NCBI GenBank assembly: GCA_963699055.1
Contig: CAVOTA010000002.1
Span: forward strand, 496,001 to 560,000
Direction of reading: 5' to 3'
DNA: 64,000 nucleotides
Source: Bog-756 sp963699055
GTDB lineage: Bacteria > Actinomycetota > Acidimicrobiia > Acidimicrobiales > RAAP-2
The position numbers and the translations under genes are program-made. Below, piece by piece: positions 23,726-31,432 of the stretch; position 1 is the first letter of the stretch; the number at the start of each line of letters is the position of its first letter. Below the pieces are notes generated by a model. The model was given only the letters and a program-made list of their open reading frames with translations. It had not been told where the DNA came from and did no database searches.

Positions 23726-25956
23726 GACGCCCCGTAGAACGGCGCGCCGAAGGCGTACACACCCCCGGTCTGGCTGACCAGCCAGTAGCCACCGGTCGTC
23801 GGGTCGGCGGCCATGCCCGTGATCGGGGCGGCGCCGGGGATGCCCGCCGCCGAGCCGTGGAAGCCGGCGTCGCCGAAGGCGAAGATGCCGCCGTCGGCGG
23901 CCACCATCCAGTACCCGCCGCCATCGGCGGTGACGGCCATGCCGTTGACCGGTTGGGCCAGCGAGAGGTCACCGGTCGAGCCGTAGAAGGGGGCACCGAA
24001 GGCGAAGACCCCGCCGTCGGACGCCACCAGCCGGTACCCGCCCGTGGGCGAGGCGGTCACCCCGACCACCGGCTTGTTGAGGTGGGTCCCGCCCATCGAC
24101 CCCTGGAACACGGCGTCGCCGAAGGCGAAGACCCCGCCGTCGGCGGCGACCAGCCAGTAGCCCTGGTCGTCGGGGGTGGGGGCCAGGTCGACGATCGGGG
24201 CGTTCAGCTGCTTGCCCCCCATCGAACCGAAGAACCCGGCGTCGCCGAAGGCGAAGGTGCCACCGTCGGCGGCCACCAGCCAGTAGCCCTTGCCGTTCGA
24301 GGTGGCCACGATGTGGACGACCGGTGCGTTCAGCACGTCGCCGGCGAGCGAGCCGTAGCTGGCGACCGCACCGTGGGGCGACACGTGGCCCTGGCTGTCG
24401 GTCAGCCAGTAGCCGGAGCCGTCGTGGTTCGAGGCGATCCCCACGACCGGTGCCTTCAACGGGGCCACCGCCGCCTCCACGACCGTCAGGGTGAACGCCT
24501 GGGTGGCGTCCGAACCGACACCGTTGGCCGCGGTGATCGTGATCGGGAAGGACCCGACGGCGGTGGGCGCCCCCGACAGGGTGCCCGAGGAGGACAGGGT
24601 CACCCCGTCCGGCAGGGCGCCGGTCTCGGCGAAGGTCGGCGAGGGGCTGCCGCTGGCGGTCACGGCGAAGGACCCGTGGATCCCCACGGTGAACGTGGTC
24701 GACGGCGCCGACGTGATGGCCGGGGCCGACTGGTAGGTGAAGTGGTCCGCCGACGAGGCGGCGGAGGTGCCGCCCACCGTCGTCACCGTCACGTCGACCA
24801 CACCGGTTCCTGCCGGCGAGGTGGCCGTGACCGACGTGGGCGACACGACCGTCACGGAGGTGCCGGCAGCCGTCCCGAAGTGGACGGCCGTGACCCCCGA
24901 GAGGTCGGCGCCGGTGATGGTGACCACCGTGCCGCCCGTCGTCGGACCGACGGCCGGACTGACGGAGGACACCGTCGGGGCGGCCACGTAGGTGTACTGG
25001 TCGGCCGGGGCGGTCGTCGAGGTACCCCCCGGCGTCGTCACCGTCACGTCGACGGTCCCGGCCGTTCCCGCCGGTGCGGTCACGGTCAGCGACGTCGGCG
25101 AGTGGACCGTGACCCCGGTGCCGGCGGTGGTGCCGAAGCGGACGGCGGTGGCACCGGTCAGGTTGGTACCGGTGACGGTCACGGCGGTGCCGCCGGCCGT
25201 CGGACCCGAGCCCGGGCTGACGGCGGACACGGTCGGGACGGCGGCGTAGGTGAAGTGGTCGCCGGCCCCGGTGGCCGAGGTGCCGCCCAGGGTGGTGACG
25301 GTCACGTCGACCACGCCGGCTGCGCCGGCGGGCGAGGCGGCGGTGATCGAGGTCGACGACACCACGACCACCGAGGTGGCCGCGTTCGTGCCGAAGTCGA
25401 CGGCGGTGGCGCCGGTGAGGTTGGTACCGGTGATGGTCACGTCGGTGGCGCCGGCCGTCGGGCCGGCGTTCGGGGTGACGGCGGTGACGGTCGGGGCGGC
25501 CACGTAGGTGAAGTCGTCACCGGGATTGGTAGCCGAGGTGCCGCCGGGGGTGGTGACGGTGACGTTGGCCACACCGGCCGCACCCGCCGGGGCGTCGACC
25601 GTGATCGAGGTCGACGACACCACGACCACCGAGGTGGCGGCGGCGGTGGCGAACCTCACGGCGGTGGCGCCGATGAGGTTGGTCCCGGTGATGGTCACGG
25701 GGGTCCCGCCGGCCGTCGGACCGCTGGCGGGGCTCACGGAGGTGACCGTCGGGGCGGCCACATAGGTGAACCGGTCGCCGGCCCCGGTCGTCGAGGTCCC
25801 GCCCGGCGTCGTGACGGTCACATCGACCACGCCGGCCGCGCCGGCGGGCGAGGTGGCGGTGACCGAGGTCGAGGACACCACGTGCACCGAGGTGGCCGGC
25901 GAGGAGCCGAAGTCGACGACGGAGGCGCCGGTCAGGTCGGTGCCGGTGATGGTCAC
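23722..25956 (-). CDS. Surface protein C, C-terminal part: TIG repeats, Ig-like domain, GYWLV repeats
   Basis: This frame of up to 744 residues is the downstream continuation of 25953-28481 after a one-base frame break. It begins in mid-TIG repeat (TITGTDLTGASVVDFGSSPA) so it is not a separate gene. It holds about five TIG repeats, a putative-Ig domain (SPSPTFAETGALPDGVTLSS), and then six or seven copies of a repeat of the form GYWLVAADGGVFAFGDAxF, about 45 residues each, which probably build a beta-propeller-like or solenoid module. It ends YAFGAPFYGAS with no anchor. The whole C protein would be about 1,585 residues: signal peptide, shared domain, twelve TIG units, Ig domain, propeller-like repeats. 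Its stop overlaps the protein B start. Confidence 0.75.
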   Translation of the reverse strand: MTITGTDLTGASVVDFGSSPATSVHVVSSTSVTATSPAGAAGVVDVTVTTPGGTSTTGAGDRFTYVAAPTVTSVSPASGPTAGGTPVTITGTNLIGATAVRFATAAATSVVVVSSTSITVDAPAGAAGVANVTVTTPGGTSATNPGDDFTYVAAPTVTAVTPNAGPTAGATDVTITGTNLTGATAVDFGTNAATSVVVVSSTSITAASPAGAAGVVDVTVTTLGGTSATGAGDHFTYAAVPTVSAVSPGSGPTAGGTAVTVTGTNLTGATAVRFGTTAGTGVTVHSPTSLTVTAPAGTAGTVDVTVTTPGGTSTTAPADQYTYVAAPTVSSVSPAVGPTTGGTVVTITGADLSGVTAVHFGTAAGTSVTVVSPTSVTATSPAGTGVVDVTVTTVGGTSAASSADHFTYQSAPAITSAPSTTFTVGIHGSFAVTASGSPSPTFAETGALPDGVTLSSSGTLSGAPTAVGSFPITITAANGVGSDATQAFTLTVVEAAVAPLKAPVVGIASNHDGSGYWLTDSQGHVSPHGAVASYGSLAGDVLNAPVVHIVATSNGKGYWLVAADGGTFAFGDAGFFGSMGGKQLNAPIVDLAPTPDDQGYWLVAADGGVFAFGDAVFQGSMGGTHLNKPVVGVTASPTGGYRLVASDGGVFAFGAPFYGSTGDLSLAQPVNGMAVTADGGGYWMVAADGGIFAFGDAGFHGSAAGIPGAAPITGMAADPTTGGYWLVSQTGGVYAFGAPFYGAS
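23728..24450 (-). repeat. GYWLVAADGG repeat module
   Basis: Six or seven imperfect coding repeats of about 120-135 bases, each giving a variant of GYWLVAADGGVFAFGDAxFxGS. The same repeat recurs in the NlpC/P60 protein at 54408-55658. Confidence 0.8.
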
Positions 25957-27830
25957 CCGGTGCCGCCGGCAGTCGGGCCGTCCGTCGGGCTGACGGCTGT
26001 CACCGTCGGGGCGGCGGCATAGGTGAAGTGGTCACCGGCCCCGGTGGTCGAGGTACCGTTGGGCGTGGTCACCGTCACGTCGACCACGCCCGCGGCCCCC
26101 GCCGGCGAGTCGGCCGTGATCGACGTCGCCGACACCACGACCACCGAAGTGGCCGCGTTCGTCCCGAAGTCGACAGCGGAGGCGCCGGTCAGGTTGGTGC
26201 CGGTGATGGTCACCGGCGTGCCACCGGCCGTCGGGCCCGACGACGGGGTGACCGCGGAGACGGTGGGCGCCAGGCCGTAGGTGAACTCGTCCCCGGGGCC
26301 GGTCGTCGAGGTGCCGCCCGGGGTGGTCACGGTCACGTCGACCACGCCGGCCGAGCCCGCAGGTGAGGTGGCGGTGACCGAGGTGGACGACACGAGGGTG
26401 AACGAGGTGGCCTCGACGGTCCCGAACGTCACGGCGGTGGTGCCGGTGAGGTTGGTGCCGGTGACGGTCACGAGGGTCCCACCGGCCGTCGGGCCGGTGC
26501 TGGGACTGACGGAGGTCACCGTCGGGGCGGCGACATAGGTGAAGGTCACCGGAACGCCGGTGGTCGAGGTACCACCCGGGGTGGTGACGGTCACGTCGAC
26601 CGCGCCGGCCGTGCCGGCGGGAGACGTGGCCGTGACCGAGGTCGAGGACACCACGTGGACCGAGGTGGCCGGCGAGGATCCGAAGTCGACGACGGTGGCG
26701 CCGGTCAGGTTGGTGCCGGTGATGGTCACACCGGTGCCGCCGGCCGTCGGGCCGGTCGCCGGGCTGACGGCGGTGACGGTCGGGGCGGCGGCGTAGGTGA
26801 AGTGGTCACCGGCCCCGGTGGTCGAGGTGCCGTTCGGGGTGGTCACGGTGACGTCGACCACGCCGGCAGCTCCTGCGGGCGAGGTGGCGGTGATCGACGT
26901 GCCGGACACCACGACCACCGAGGTGGCCGCGTTGGTGCCGAAGTCGACGGCGGTGGCGCCGGTCAGGTTGGCACCGGTGATGGTCACGCCGGTCCCACCG
27001 GCCGTCGGGCCGGTGTTCGGGGTGACGGCCGCGACGGTGGGCGCCAGGCCGTAGGTGAACTCGTCCGCGGGGCTCGCCGCCGAGGTGCCGCCCGGGGTGG
27101 TCACGGTGACGTCGACCACGCCGGCAGCTCCTGCGGGCGAGGTGGCGGTCACCGAGGTGGACGACACCACGACCACCGAGGTGGCGGATGCGGTGCCGAA
27201 CTTCACGCCGGTGGCGCCGGTCAGGTTGGTGCCGGTGATGGTCACACCGGTTCCGCCGCCCGTCGGGCCCGAGGCCGGGCTGACCGAGGAGACGGTCGGG
27301 GCGGCCACGTAGGTGAACTCGTCGGGGCTGCCGGTGGTGGAGGTCCCGCCCGGGGTGGTGACGGTCACGTCGACCACGCCGGCCGAGCCCGCGGGCGAGG
27401 TGGCGGTGATCGAGGTGGAGGACACCACGACCACCGAGGTCGCCGCAGTGGCGCCGAAGTCGACGGTGGTGGCGCCGGTCAGGTTGGTGCCGGTGATCGT
27501 CACACCGGTCCCGCCGGCCGTCGGGCCCGAGGACGGGCTGACGGCGGTGACGGTCGGGGCGGCGATGTAGGTGAAGTGGTCGGGGCTGCCGATGGTCGAG
27601 GTGCCGGCCGGGGTGGTGACGGTCACGTCGGTGACCCCTGCCGACCCGGCGGGCGAGGTGGCGGTGATCGAGGTCGACGACACCACGTCCACCGAGGTGG
27701 CGGCGTTCGTCTCGAAGTCGACGGCGGTGGCGCCGGTGAGGTTGGTACCGGTGACGGTCACGGCGGTCCCACCGGCCGTCGGGCCCGAGGAGGGGCTGAC
27801 GGAGGTGACGGTGGGCGCGCCGGGAGCCGG
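24731..27830 (-). repeat. Array of twelve tandem TIG repeats, 258-bp period
   Basis: Near-identical coding units repeat every 258 bases (86 residues). Antisense landmarks recur at 24992, 25250, 25508, 25766, 26023, 26281, 26539, 26797, 27055, 27313 and 27571. Every step is 258 except 25766 to 26023, which is 257; that unit holds the frame break in protein C. The repeated protein motif is SPSSGPTAGGTxVTITGTNL followed by VTVTTPGGTSTTG. Confidence 0.9.
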
Positions 27831-28481
27831 TACCGGGTACCGCCGTCCAGGTGAAGCCGTTTCCATCGGTGGAGCTGGCCGTGAAGGTGACTTCCGTGTT
27901 CCAGTTGTCGACGAACGCGCCCGTCGTGTCGGCGCAGGCGAGACCGGCCTCCCAGATGCCACTTGCCGTCGCACCCGAGCCGGAGTAGAGGAGTTGCGAG
28001 AGCGGTCGACGCCGTCGTCGGAGACGAGTGGGCCCCACTCGAAGTTGTTGGGGATGCCGATGATCTGGCCGGTGCTGATCGCCGTGTTGACCGGCCCGTA
28101 GTAGTTGCCGGTGTTGTCCACAAACCCATAGCCGGAGGAAGGGCCGATGCCGAAGGTCAGGCTCGACAGCTCGGTCCCCTTCGGGACGAGGTAGCTGTAC
28201 ACGTGGTAGCCGTCGGTGGCGGTGTCGCCGTCGCACGCCGCCTGGGCCGGCAGGGCCACGGTGAACGGGGTGGTCGACCCGCCGCCGGTCAGCGGGGTGG
28301 TCTGGCCGGGCGCGGCGATGGTGGCGACTCCGTCGACGGTGGAGGCACCGGCCGGGGTCGCCCCCGCCAGGACGACGGTCCCCACCGAGGCCAGGACCAT
28401 GATCGCTGCCGCGACGCCGGCGAGCGGCTGACGTCGGGCCGGCTGCTTCGTGCCCTTGCTGCGGGTGACGGTGTCGAGCAT
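25953..28481 (-). CDS. Surface protein C, N-terminal part: signal peptide, shared domain, TIG repeats
   Basis: The ATG at 28481 follows AAAGGAACGG and opens a signal peptide (MIVLASVGTVVLAGATPAGAS preceded by a basic N-terminus), then the shared domain (ALPAQAACDGDTATDGYHVY, VDNTGNYYGPVNTA, GQIIGIPNNFEW). Between about 28010 and 27830 the reading frame is wrong: the expected LSQLLYSGSGATASGIWEAG and DNWNTEVTFTAS lie in another frame, and the correct frame returns at GAPTVTSVSPSSGPTAGG. Seven to eight TIG repeats follow. The frame ends at 25953 in mid-repeat. Three length changes are thus needed to restore one protein. It is the first gene after a clear promoter and feeds into B, pstC, pstA and pstS. 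Confidence 0.72.
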   Translation of the reverse strand: MLDTVTRSKGTKQPARRQPLAGVAAAIMVLASVGTVVLAGATPAGASTVDGVATIAAPGQTTPLTGGGSTTPFTVALPAQAACDGDTATDGYHVYSYLVPKGTELSSLTFGIGPSSGYGFVDNTGNYYGPVNTAISTGQIIGIPNNFEWGPLVSDDGVDRSRNSSTPARVRRQVASGRPVSPAPTRRARSSTTGTRKSPSRPAPPMETASPGRRYPVPAPGAPTVTSVSPSSGPTAGGTAVTVTGTNLTGATAVDFETNAATSVDVVSSTSITATSPAGSAGVTDVTVTTPAGTSTIGSPDHFTYIAAPTVTAVSPSSGPTAGGTGVTITGTNLTGATTVDFGATAATSVVVVSSTSITATSPAGSAGVVDVTVTTPGGTSTTGSPDEFTYVAAPTVSSVSPASGPTGGGTGVTITGTNLTGATGVKFGTASATSVVVVSSTSVTATSPAGAAGVVDVTVTTPGGTSAASPADEFTYGLAPTVAAVTPNTGPTAGGTGVTITGANLTGATAVDFGTNAATSVVVVSGTSITATSPAGAAGVVDVTVTTPNGTSTTGAGDHFTYAAAPTVTAVSPATGPTAGGTGVTITGTNLTGATVVDFGSSPATSVHVVSSTSVTATSPAGTAGAVDVTVTTPGGTSTTGVPVTFTYVAAPTVTSVSPSTGPTAGGTLVTVTGTNLTGTTAVTFGTVEATSFTLVSSTSVTATSPAGSAGVVDVTVTTPGGTSTTGPGDEFTYGLAPTVSAVTPSSGPTAGGTPVTITGTNLTGASAVDFGTNAATSVVVVSATSITADSPAGAAGVVDVTVTTPNGTSTTGAGDHFTYAAAPTVTAVSPTDGPTAGGTG

Positions 28482-28684
28482 GCGTTCCGTTCCTTTGCGT
28501 GTTCGTGGTACGGGACCGGCCAGGAGGTCCTTCGCCGTACCGGCCCGGGGGTGCGGGGTGCGAGGTGCGCTCCCGGGATTCCCTGGATGCTGTCTGTGGT
28601 GGTGGGGCGGGGTCCGTGGCCCGTCCGGCCGGCCCCTCCGGCCACTCGGTCCTGATGGGTCCCCCCTGTCCAATTGCCCCTGTA

Positions 28685-28734
28685 TTCCTAGTGACTCTAT
28701 GGAAATACTAGCCCGTGGAATCGTGCGTTGTCGA
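28685..28734 (-). promoter_or_regulatory. Promoter and putative operator for protein C and the pst genes
   Basis: On the minus strand TCGACA (28734-28729) and TAGTAT (28710-28705) are 18 bases apart. Eleven bases further downstream lies CACTAGGAA (28693-28685), a 9-mer also found just after the -10 box of both PBP promoters. TTCC occurs upstream of it, giving a TTCC...GGAA dyad with a longer spacer than in the PBP promoters. Confidence 0.6.
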
Positions 28735-28843
28735 CGCGCAATCGCAAATTTCCCCAGCCGCCCGCAACGGGGCCCGAGGGCGATTGTAGGACGGGGTGAA
28801 CAACCGGATCCCGAACCATGCCGAGGAACGCCGCCGCACGCGG

Positions 28844-28874
28844 CAGGAGGGCGGCACCGTGTGCCGCCCTCCTG
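28844..28874 (-). terminator. Hairpin terminator after gene D
   Basis: A perfect 14-bp stem (CAGGAGGGCGGCAC at 28844-28857 with 28861-28874) and a 3-base loop CGT, 70 bases beyond the stop of D on the minus strand. Confidence 0.8.
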
Positions 28875-28945
28875 TTCCCGTCAACGTGGTTCCAGGTCGA
28901 CTGCCCGCCCGGGCCCGGGTGGGCACCGGTCGCACGGCGTGCGGC

Positions 28946-29890
28946 TCAGGACGCCAGTGTCAGCGTGAGCCCCACCGAGGCCGTCTCCTTGGTCCCCTTG
29001 GTGTGGTCGGTGACCGTCACCGTGAAGGGATACGGACCAGGCGCCGGTGCCTTCGTGGAGTCCTTGACCGTCCCGCTGATGACTCCGGTGGCGGCGTCCA
29101 ACTTGAGGCCCTTCGGGAGCGCGCCCGACGTCACCTTCCACTTGTACGGCGCCACCCCACCCGACGCCGTGAGCGGCGAACTCGTGTACGCGGTGCCGAT
29201 GGTGGCGGTCGACGGGCTGAGGACGGTGCTCGTGACCTGCAGCTGCGGGATGGCCGTCCAGGTGAAGCCGTTCGGGTCGGTGGCGCTGGCCGTGAACGAC
29301 ACCTGGATGTTCCAGTTGTCGGCGAGGGCGCCCGAGGAGTTGGCGCAGGCCAGGCCCGCTTCCCAGATCCCGCTCGCCTTCTTGCCCGAGCCGGTGTACA
29401 GCAGCTGGGAGAGGGTCACACCCCCATCGGATTCCAGCGGTCCCCACTCGAAGTTGTTGGGGATCCCCACGATCTGCCCGGTGCCGATAGCCGTGTTCAC
29501 CGGCCCGTAGTAGGTGCCGGTGTTGTCGACCAGGCCGAAGCCGACCGAGGGGAAGCCCTCGAAGGTCACCCCCGACAGACTCGTCCCCTTCTGCACCAGG
29601 TAGCTGTAGACGTGGTAGCCGTGGGTGGCCGTGTCACCGTCGCACGCCGCTTGGGCGGGCAGTACGACCGTGAACGGCGCGGTCGAACCACCCGTGGTCA
29701 GGGCGGTGGTCTGTCCGGGCGCCGCGAAGGTGGCGATCCCGTTCAGGGTGGAGGCACCGGCCGGGGTGGCCCCGGCGAGCGCCAGGGTTCCGGCGGTGGC
29801 GCCGGCTGCGAGCAGGGCGGTGAGCCCGGCCCGGGCCATCCGGTGCACCGATCCGTCGGACCGGGCCCCGGAGCGGCCGGTGGTGGTCAC
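28946..29890 (-). CDS. Secreted protein D: shared N-terminal domain plus one putative-Ig domain
   Basis: A protein of up to 314 residues: signal peptide (ALLAAGATAGTLALAGATPAGAS), the full shared domain (VLPAQAACDGDTATHGYHVY, DNTGTYYGPVNTAIGTG, GIPNNFEWGPLE, GLACANSSGALADNWNIQV), and a C-terminal putative-Ig domain (GGVAPYKWKVTSGALPKGLK). There is no anchor, so it should be exported and free or bound by partners. The start is odd. The best ribosome site, GAGGAAC, serves an ATG at 29906 that is out of frame; within frame only a GTG at 29890 or an ATG at 29839 is available. A one-base indel there is likely. It follows PBP1 with a gap of about 75 bases. Confidence 0.75.
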   Translation of the reverse strand: MTTTGRSGARSDGSVHRMARAGLTALLAAGATAGTLALAGATPAGASTLNGIATFAAPGQTTALTTGGSTAPFTVVLPAQAACDGDTATHGYHVYSYLVQKGTSLSGVTFEGFPSVGFGLVDNTGTYYGPVNTAIGTGQIVGIPNNFEWGPLESDGGVTLSQLLYTGSGKKASGIWEAGLACANSSGALADNWNIQVSFTASATDPNGFTWTAIPQLQVTSTVLSPSTATIGTAYTSSPLTASGGVAPYKWKVTSGALPKGLKLDAATGVISGTVKDSTKAPAPGPYPFTVTVTDHTKGTKETASVGLTLTLAS

Positions 29891-29940
29891 TTCGATAGTT
29901 GTTCATGGTTGTCGTTCCTCGATCTCGTGAAATGGGTTCG

Positions 29941-31258
29941 GTCAGGTCTGCTGATCGGCGGCGATCAGCTGTTACCGGTCGTGGTCGTCGATCCGCAGGT
30001 GCCCTCGGCGGACACCAGGCTGTCGAACCCGAAGGTGTTCACGATCCCCTGCTCGGTGCTGTTGCACAGCGAGGCCGAGCTGCCGACGAAGAGGCTGACC
30101 AGGGCGGCGTCCTTGGTGAAGCCGGTGATCTTCGCCGTCGGGAGGACGGTGTAGACGTTGTAGCCGTACTGGGACGACTGGTAGTAGGTCGTGTTGGGGA
30201 CCTCGGAGGGTGCCGTGCCCGTGTAGGGCTTGCCCAGTGCGTCGATGGACGGCCAGGTCCACCCCGCCGGCCCGGGCCGACGACGAGCGGTCCACGCCCA
30301 CACCGTTGGCCTGACCGATCCAGCTGCCCGACGAGATCGGGATCACCGCGTCCGAGCCGGACGGAAGCGTCGAGGCGAAGGTGTAGAAGTTGTCACCGCT
30401 GTTCTGCTGGATGTTGTTGCAGCCGGCGGCGTTGGCCGCCGTGTTGGCCGTCGAGTCCGACACGCCGATGGCCGATTCCAGGTTGGACCGGGGGGTCGAG
30501 CCCGAGATGGTCAGGCAGGCGTAGACGGTGTCGCCGTTGATCGTCGAGGTGCCCGTCGAGGACGAGTACAGGGCGGTCAGCTGGGCCGTGGTCAAGGTGG
30601 CCAGGTGGCCGGTGCCGTGGTCGAACTCGAGCACGCCGAGGGCGTCACGGGCGAAGGGCACGAAGGTCAGCGTGGTCCCCGACGACTTGGGGCCACGGGC
30701 GGCCCGGGCGAAGTCGATCTGCCCGGTCACGTTGACGGCGGCGCCGGTGCACGACGCCGACGAGTTCTGCCACCCGGTGCCGTTGACGGCGGCCAGCAGG
30801 GCGGCGATGCCCGCCGTGGTGGAGTTCGGCCGGTCGAAGGACGGGCCGCCCAGCTTGGTGGTGATGCACCCGGGGTTCAGCGTGGTGCCCCCCGCCGGCG
30901 CGGCGTCGAACGAGTCGATCGTCTTGGAGTTGGTGGCGCCCGACGAGGCCAGCGGCAGGTAGAAGTGCGTGGTGGAGGCCGGCGGGGCCGGCGAGGCGCC
31001 GGACAGGCCGGCATAGACGTCCTGGGTCACGTCGGCGCCCACACCCGCATAGGCGGAGACGAACGACGGGTCGGCCTGGGCCGAGGTGGTCATGGCGGTC
31101 AGGGTGGCGAGACCGGCGGTGCCGGACACGACGGCGACGGCCGTGGCCACGCGGAAGCTCCGGAGACGGATGAGTGAACGCAATGCATGCCCCTTTGTTC
31201 GGCGTCGGACGGTCGGCCCCACGGAGCCCCTACCCATACCCGACATTTCCTAGTGGAA
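29941..31258 (-). repeat. Duplicated segment, copy 1 (PBP1 and promoter)
   Basis: About 1.3 kb that is almost identical to 34222-35538. It covers the PBP coding region, leader and the TTCCTAGTGGAAT element. Differences are scattered substitutions and a few single-base indels. Identity falls off sharply on either side. Confidence 0.9.
29972..31183 (-). CDS. Phosphate-binding-like secreted protein PBP1 (frameshifted copy)
   Basis: A secreted PstS-superfamily protein: signal peptide (ATAVAVVSGTAGLATLTAM), then SFVSAYAGVGADVTQDVYAG, which corresponds to the first ligand loop, VNVTGQIDFARAARGP and LTFVPFARDALGVLEFDHGT. The Arg-Asp-SGT motif of true PstS is absent, so the ligand may not be phosphate. 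It starts with TTG at 31183 after AAAGGGG. Compared with copy 2 there is one extra base near 30249 (GATGGACGG against GATGGCGG). After it the frame reads nonsense to 29972, while the true C-terminus (DALGKPYTGTAPSEVPNTTY) lies in another frame ending at 29965. Either a pseudogene or an assembly error. Confidence 0.78.
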   Translation of the reverse strand: MRSLIRLRSFRVATAVAVVSGTAGLATLTAMTTSAQADPSFVSAYAGVGADVTQDVYAGLSGASPAPPASTTHFYLPLASSGATNSKTIDSFDAAPAGGTTLNPGCITTKLGGPSFDRPNSTTAGIAALLAAVNGTGWQNSSASCTGAAVNVTGQIDFARAARGPKSSGTTLTFVPFARDALGVLEFDHGTGHLATLTTAQLTALYSSSTGTSTINGDTVYACLTISGSTPRSNLESAIGVSDSTANTAANAAGCNNIQQNSGDNFYTFASTLPSGSDAVIPISSGSWIGQANGVGVDRSSSARAGGVDLAVHRRTGQALHGHGTLRGPQHDLLPVVPVRLQRLHRPPDGEDHRLHQGRRPGQPLRRQLGLAVQQHRAGDREHLRVRQPGVRRGHLRIDDHDR

Positions 31259-31292
31259 TCCTCAAACTAAGACGAGTCGCTCCAAATGTCAA
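31247..31292 (-). promoter_or_regulatory. Promoter and putative operator of PBP1
   Basis: On the minus strand TTGACA (31292-31287), a perfect -35 box, is 17 bases from TAGTTT (31269-31264). Eight bases further lies CACTAGGAA (31255-31247), part of the inverted repeat TTCCACTAGGAA. Confidence 0.65.
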
Positions 31293-31355
31293 CTGATTCG
31301 ATCGGATAACTGGGGACCATACCGTCGCCGGCTCGGCGTCTGGTGTCCCGACGCG

Positions 31356-31388
31356 GGTCAGGGCCGGTGCGGAGCACCGGCCCTGACC
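31356..31388 (-). terminator. Hairpin terminator after gene E
   Basis: A perfect 15-bp stem (GGTCAGGGCCGGTGC at 31356-31370 with 31374-31388) and a 3-base loop, 45 bases beyond the stop of E. It separates the PBP2-E unit from the PBP1 promoter. Confidence 0.85.
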
Positions 31389-31432
31389 GCTCCCCCGGTC
31401 CCACGCAGGACCCGGGGTGTGCCGTGGTCGAC

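Larger units (their letters stand above)
28482..28945. other. Intergenic region upstream of protein C, 464 bp
   Basis: No gene is supported here. It contains the terminator of the upstream gene D (28844-28874) and the promoter and operator candidate of protein C (28685-28734). Base composition is noticeably lower in GC around 28670-28760 than in the flanking genes, as expected for a promoter. One GGTGAAC (GTTCACC on the minus strand) at 28795-28801 resembles half of an actinobacterial PHO box but has no second copy. Confidence 0.6.

Noticed and set aside
23422..26022. Very long plus-strand frames opposite the TIG arrays (23422-26022, 26655-27854, 31343-33862)
   Set aside because: They arise because the TIG repeats lack stops on the opposite strand and have a period divisible by three. 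The products are Gly/Arg/His-rich repeats without function.
24731..27830. CRISPR-like array
   Set aside because: The regular 258-base units are coding TIG repeats in one reading frame, with no short direct repeats plus unique spacers and no cas genes.
28795..28801. PHO box upstream of protein C (GGTGAAC)
   Set aside because: Actinobacterial PHO boxes are direct repeats of GTTCACC-like units with 11-base spacing; only one unit is present and it is far from the promoter.
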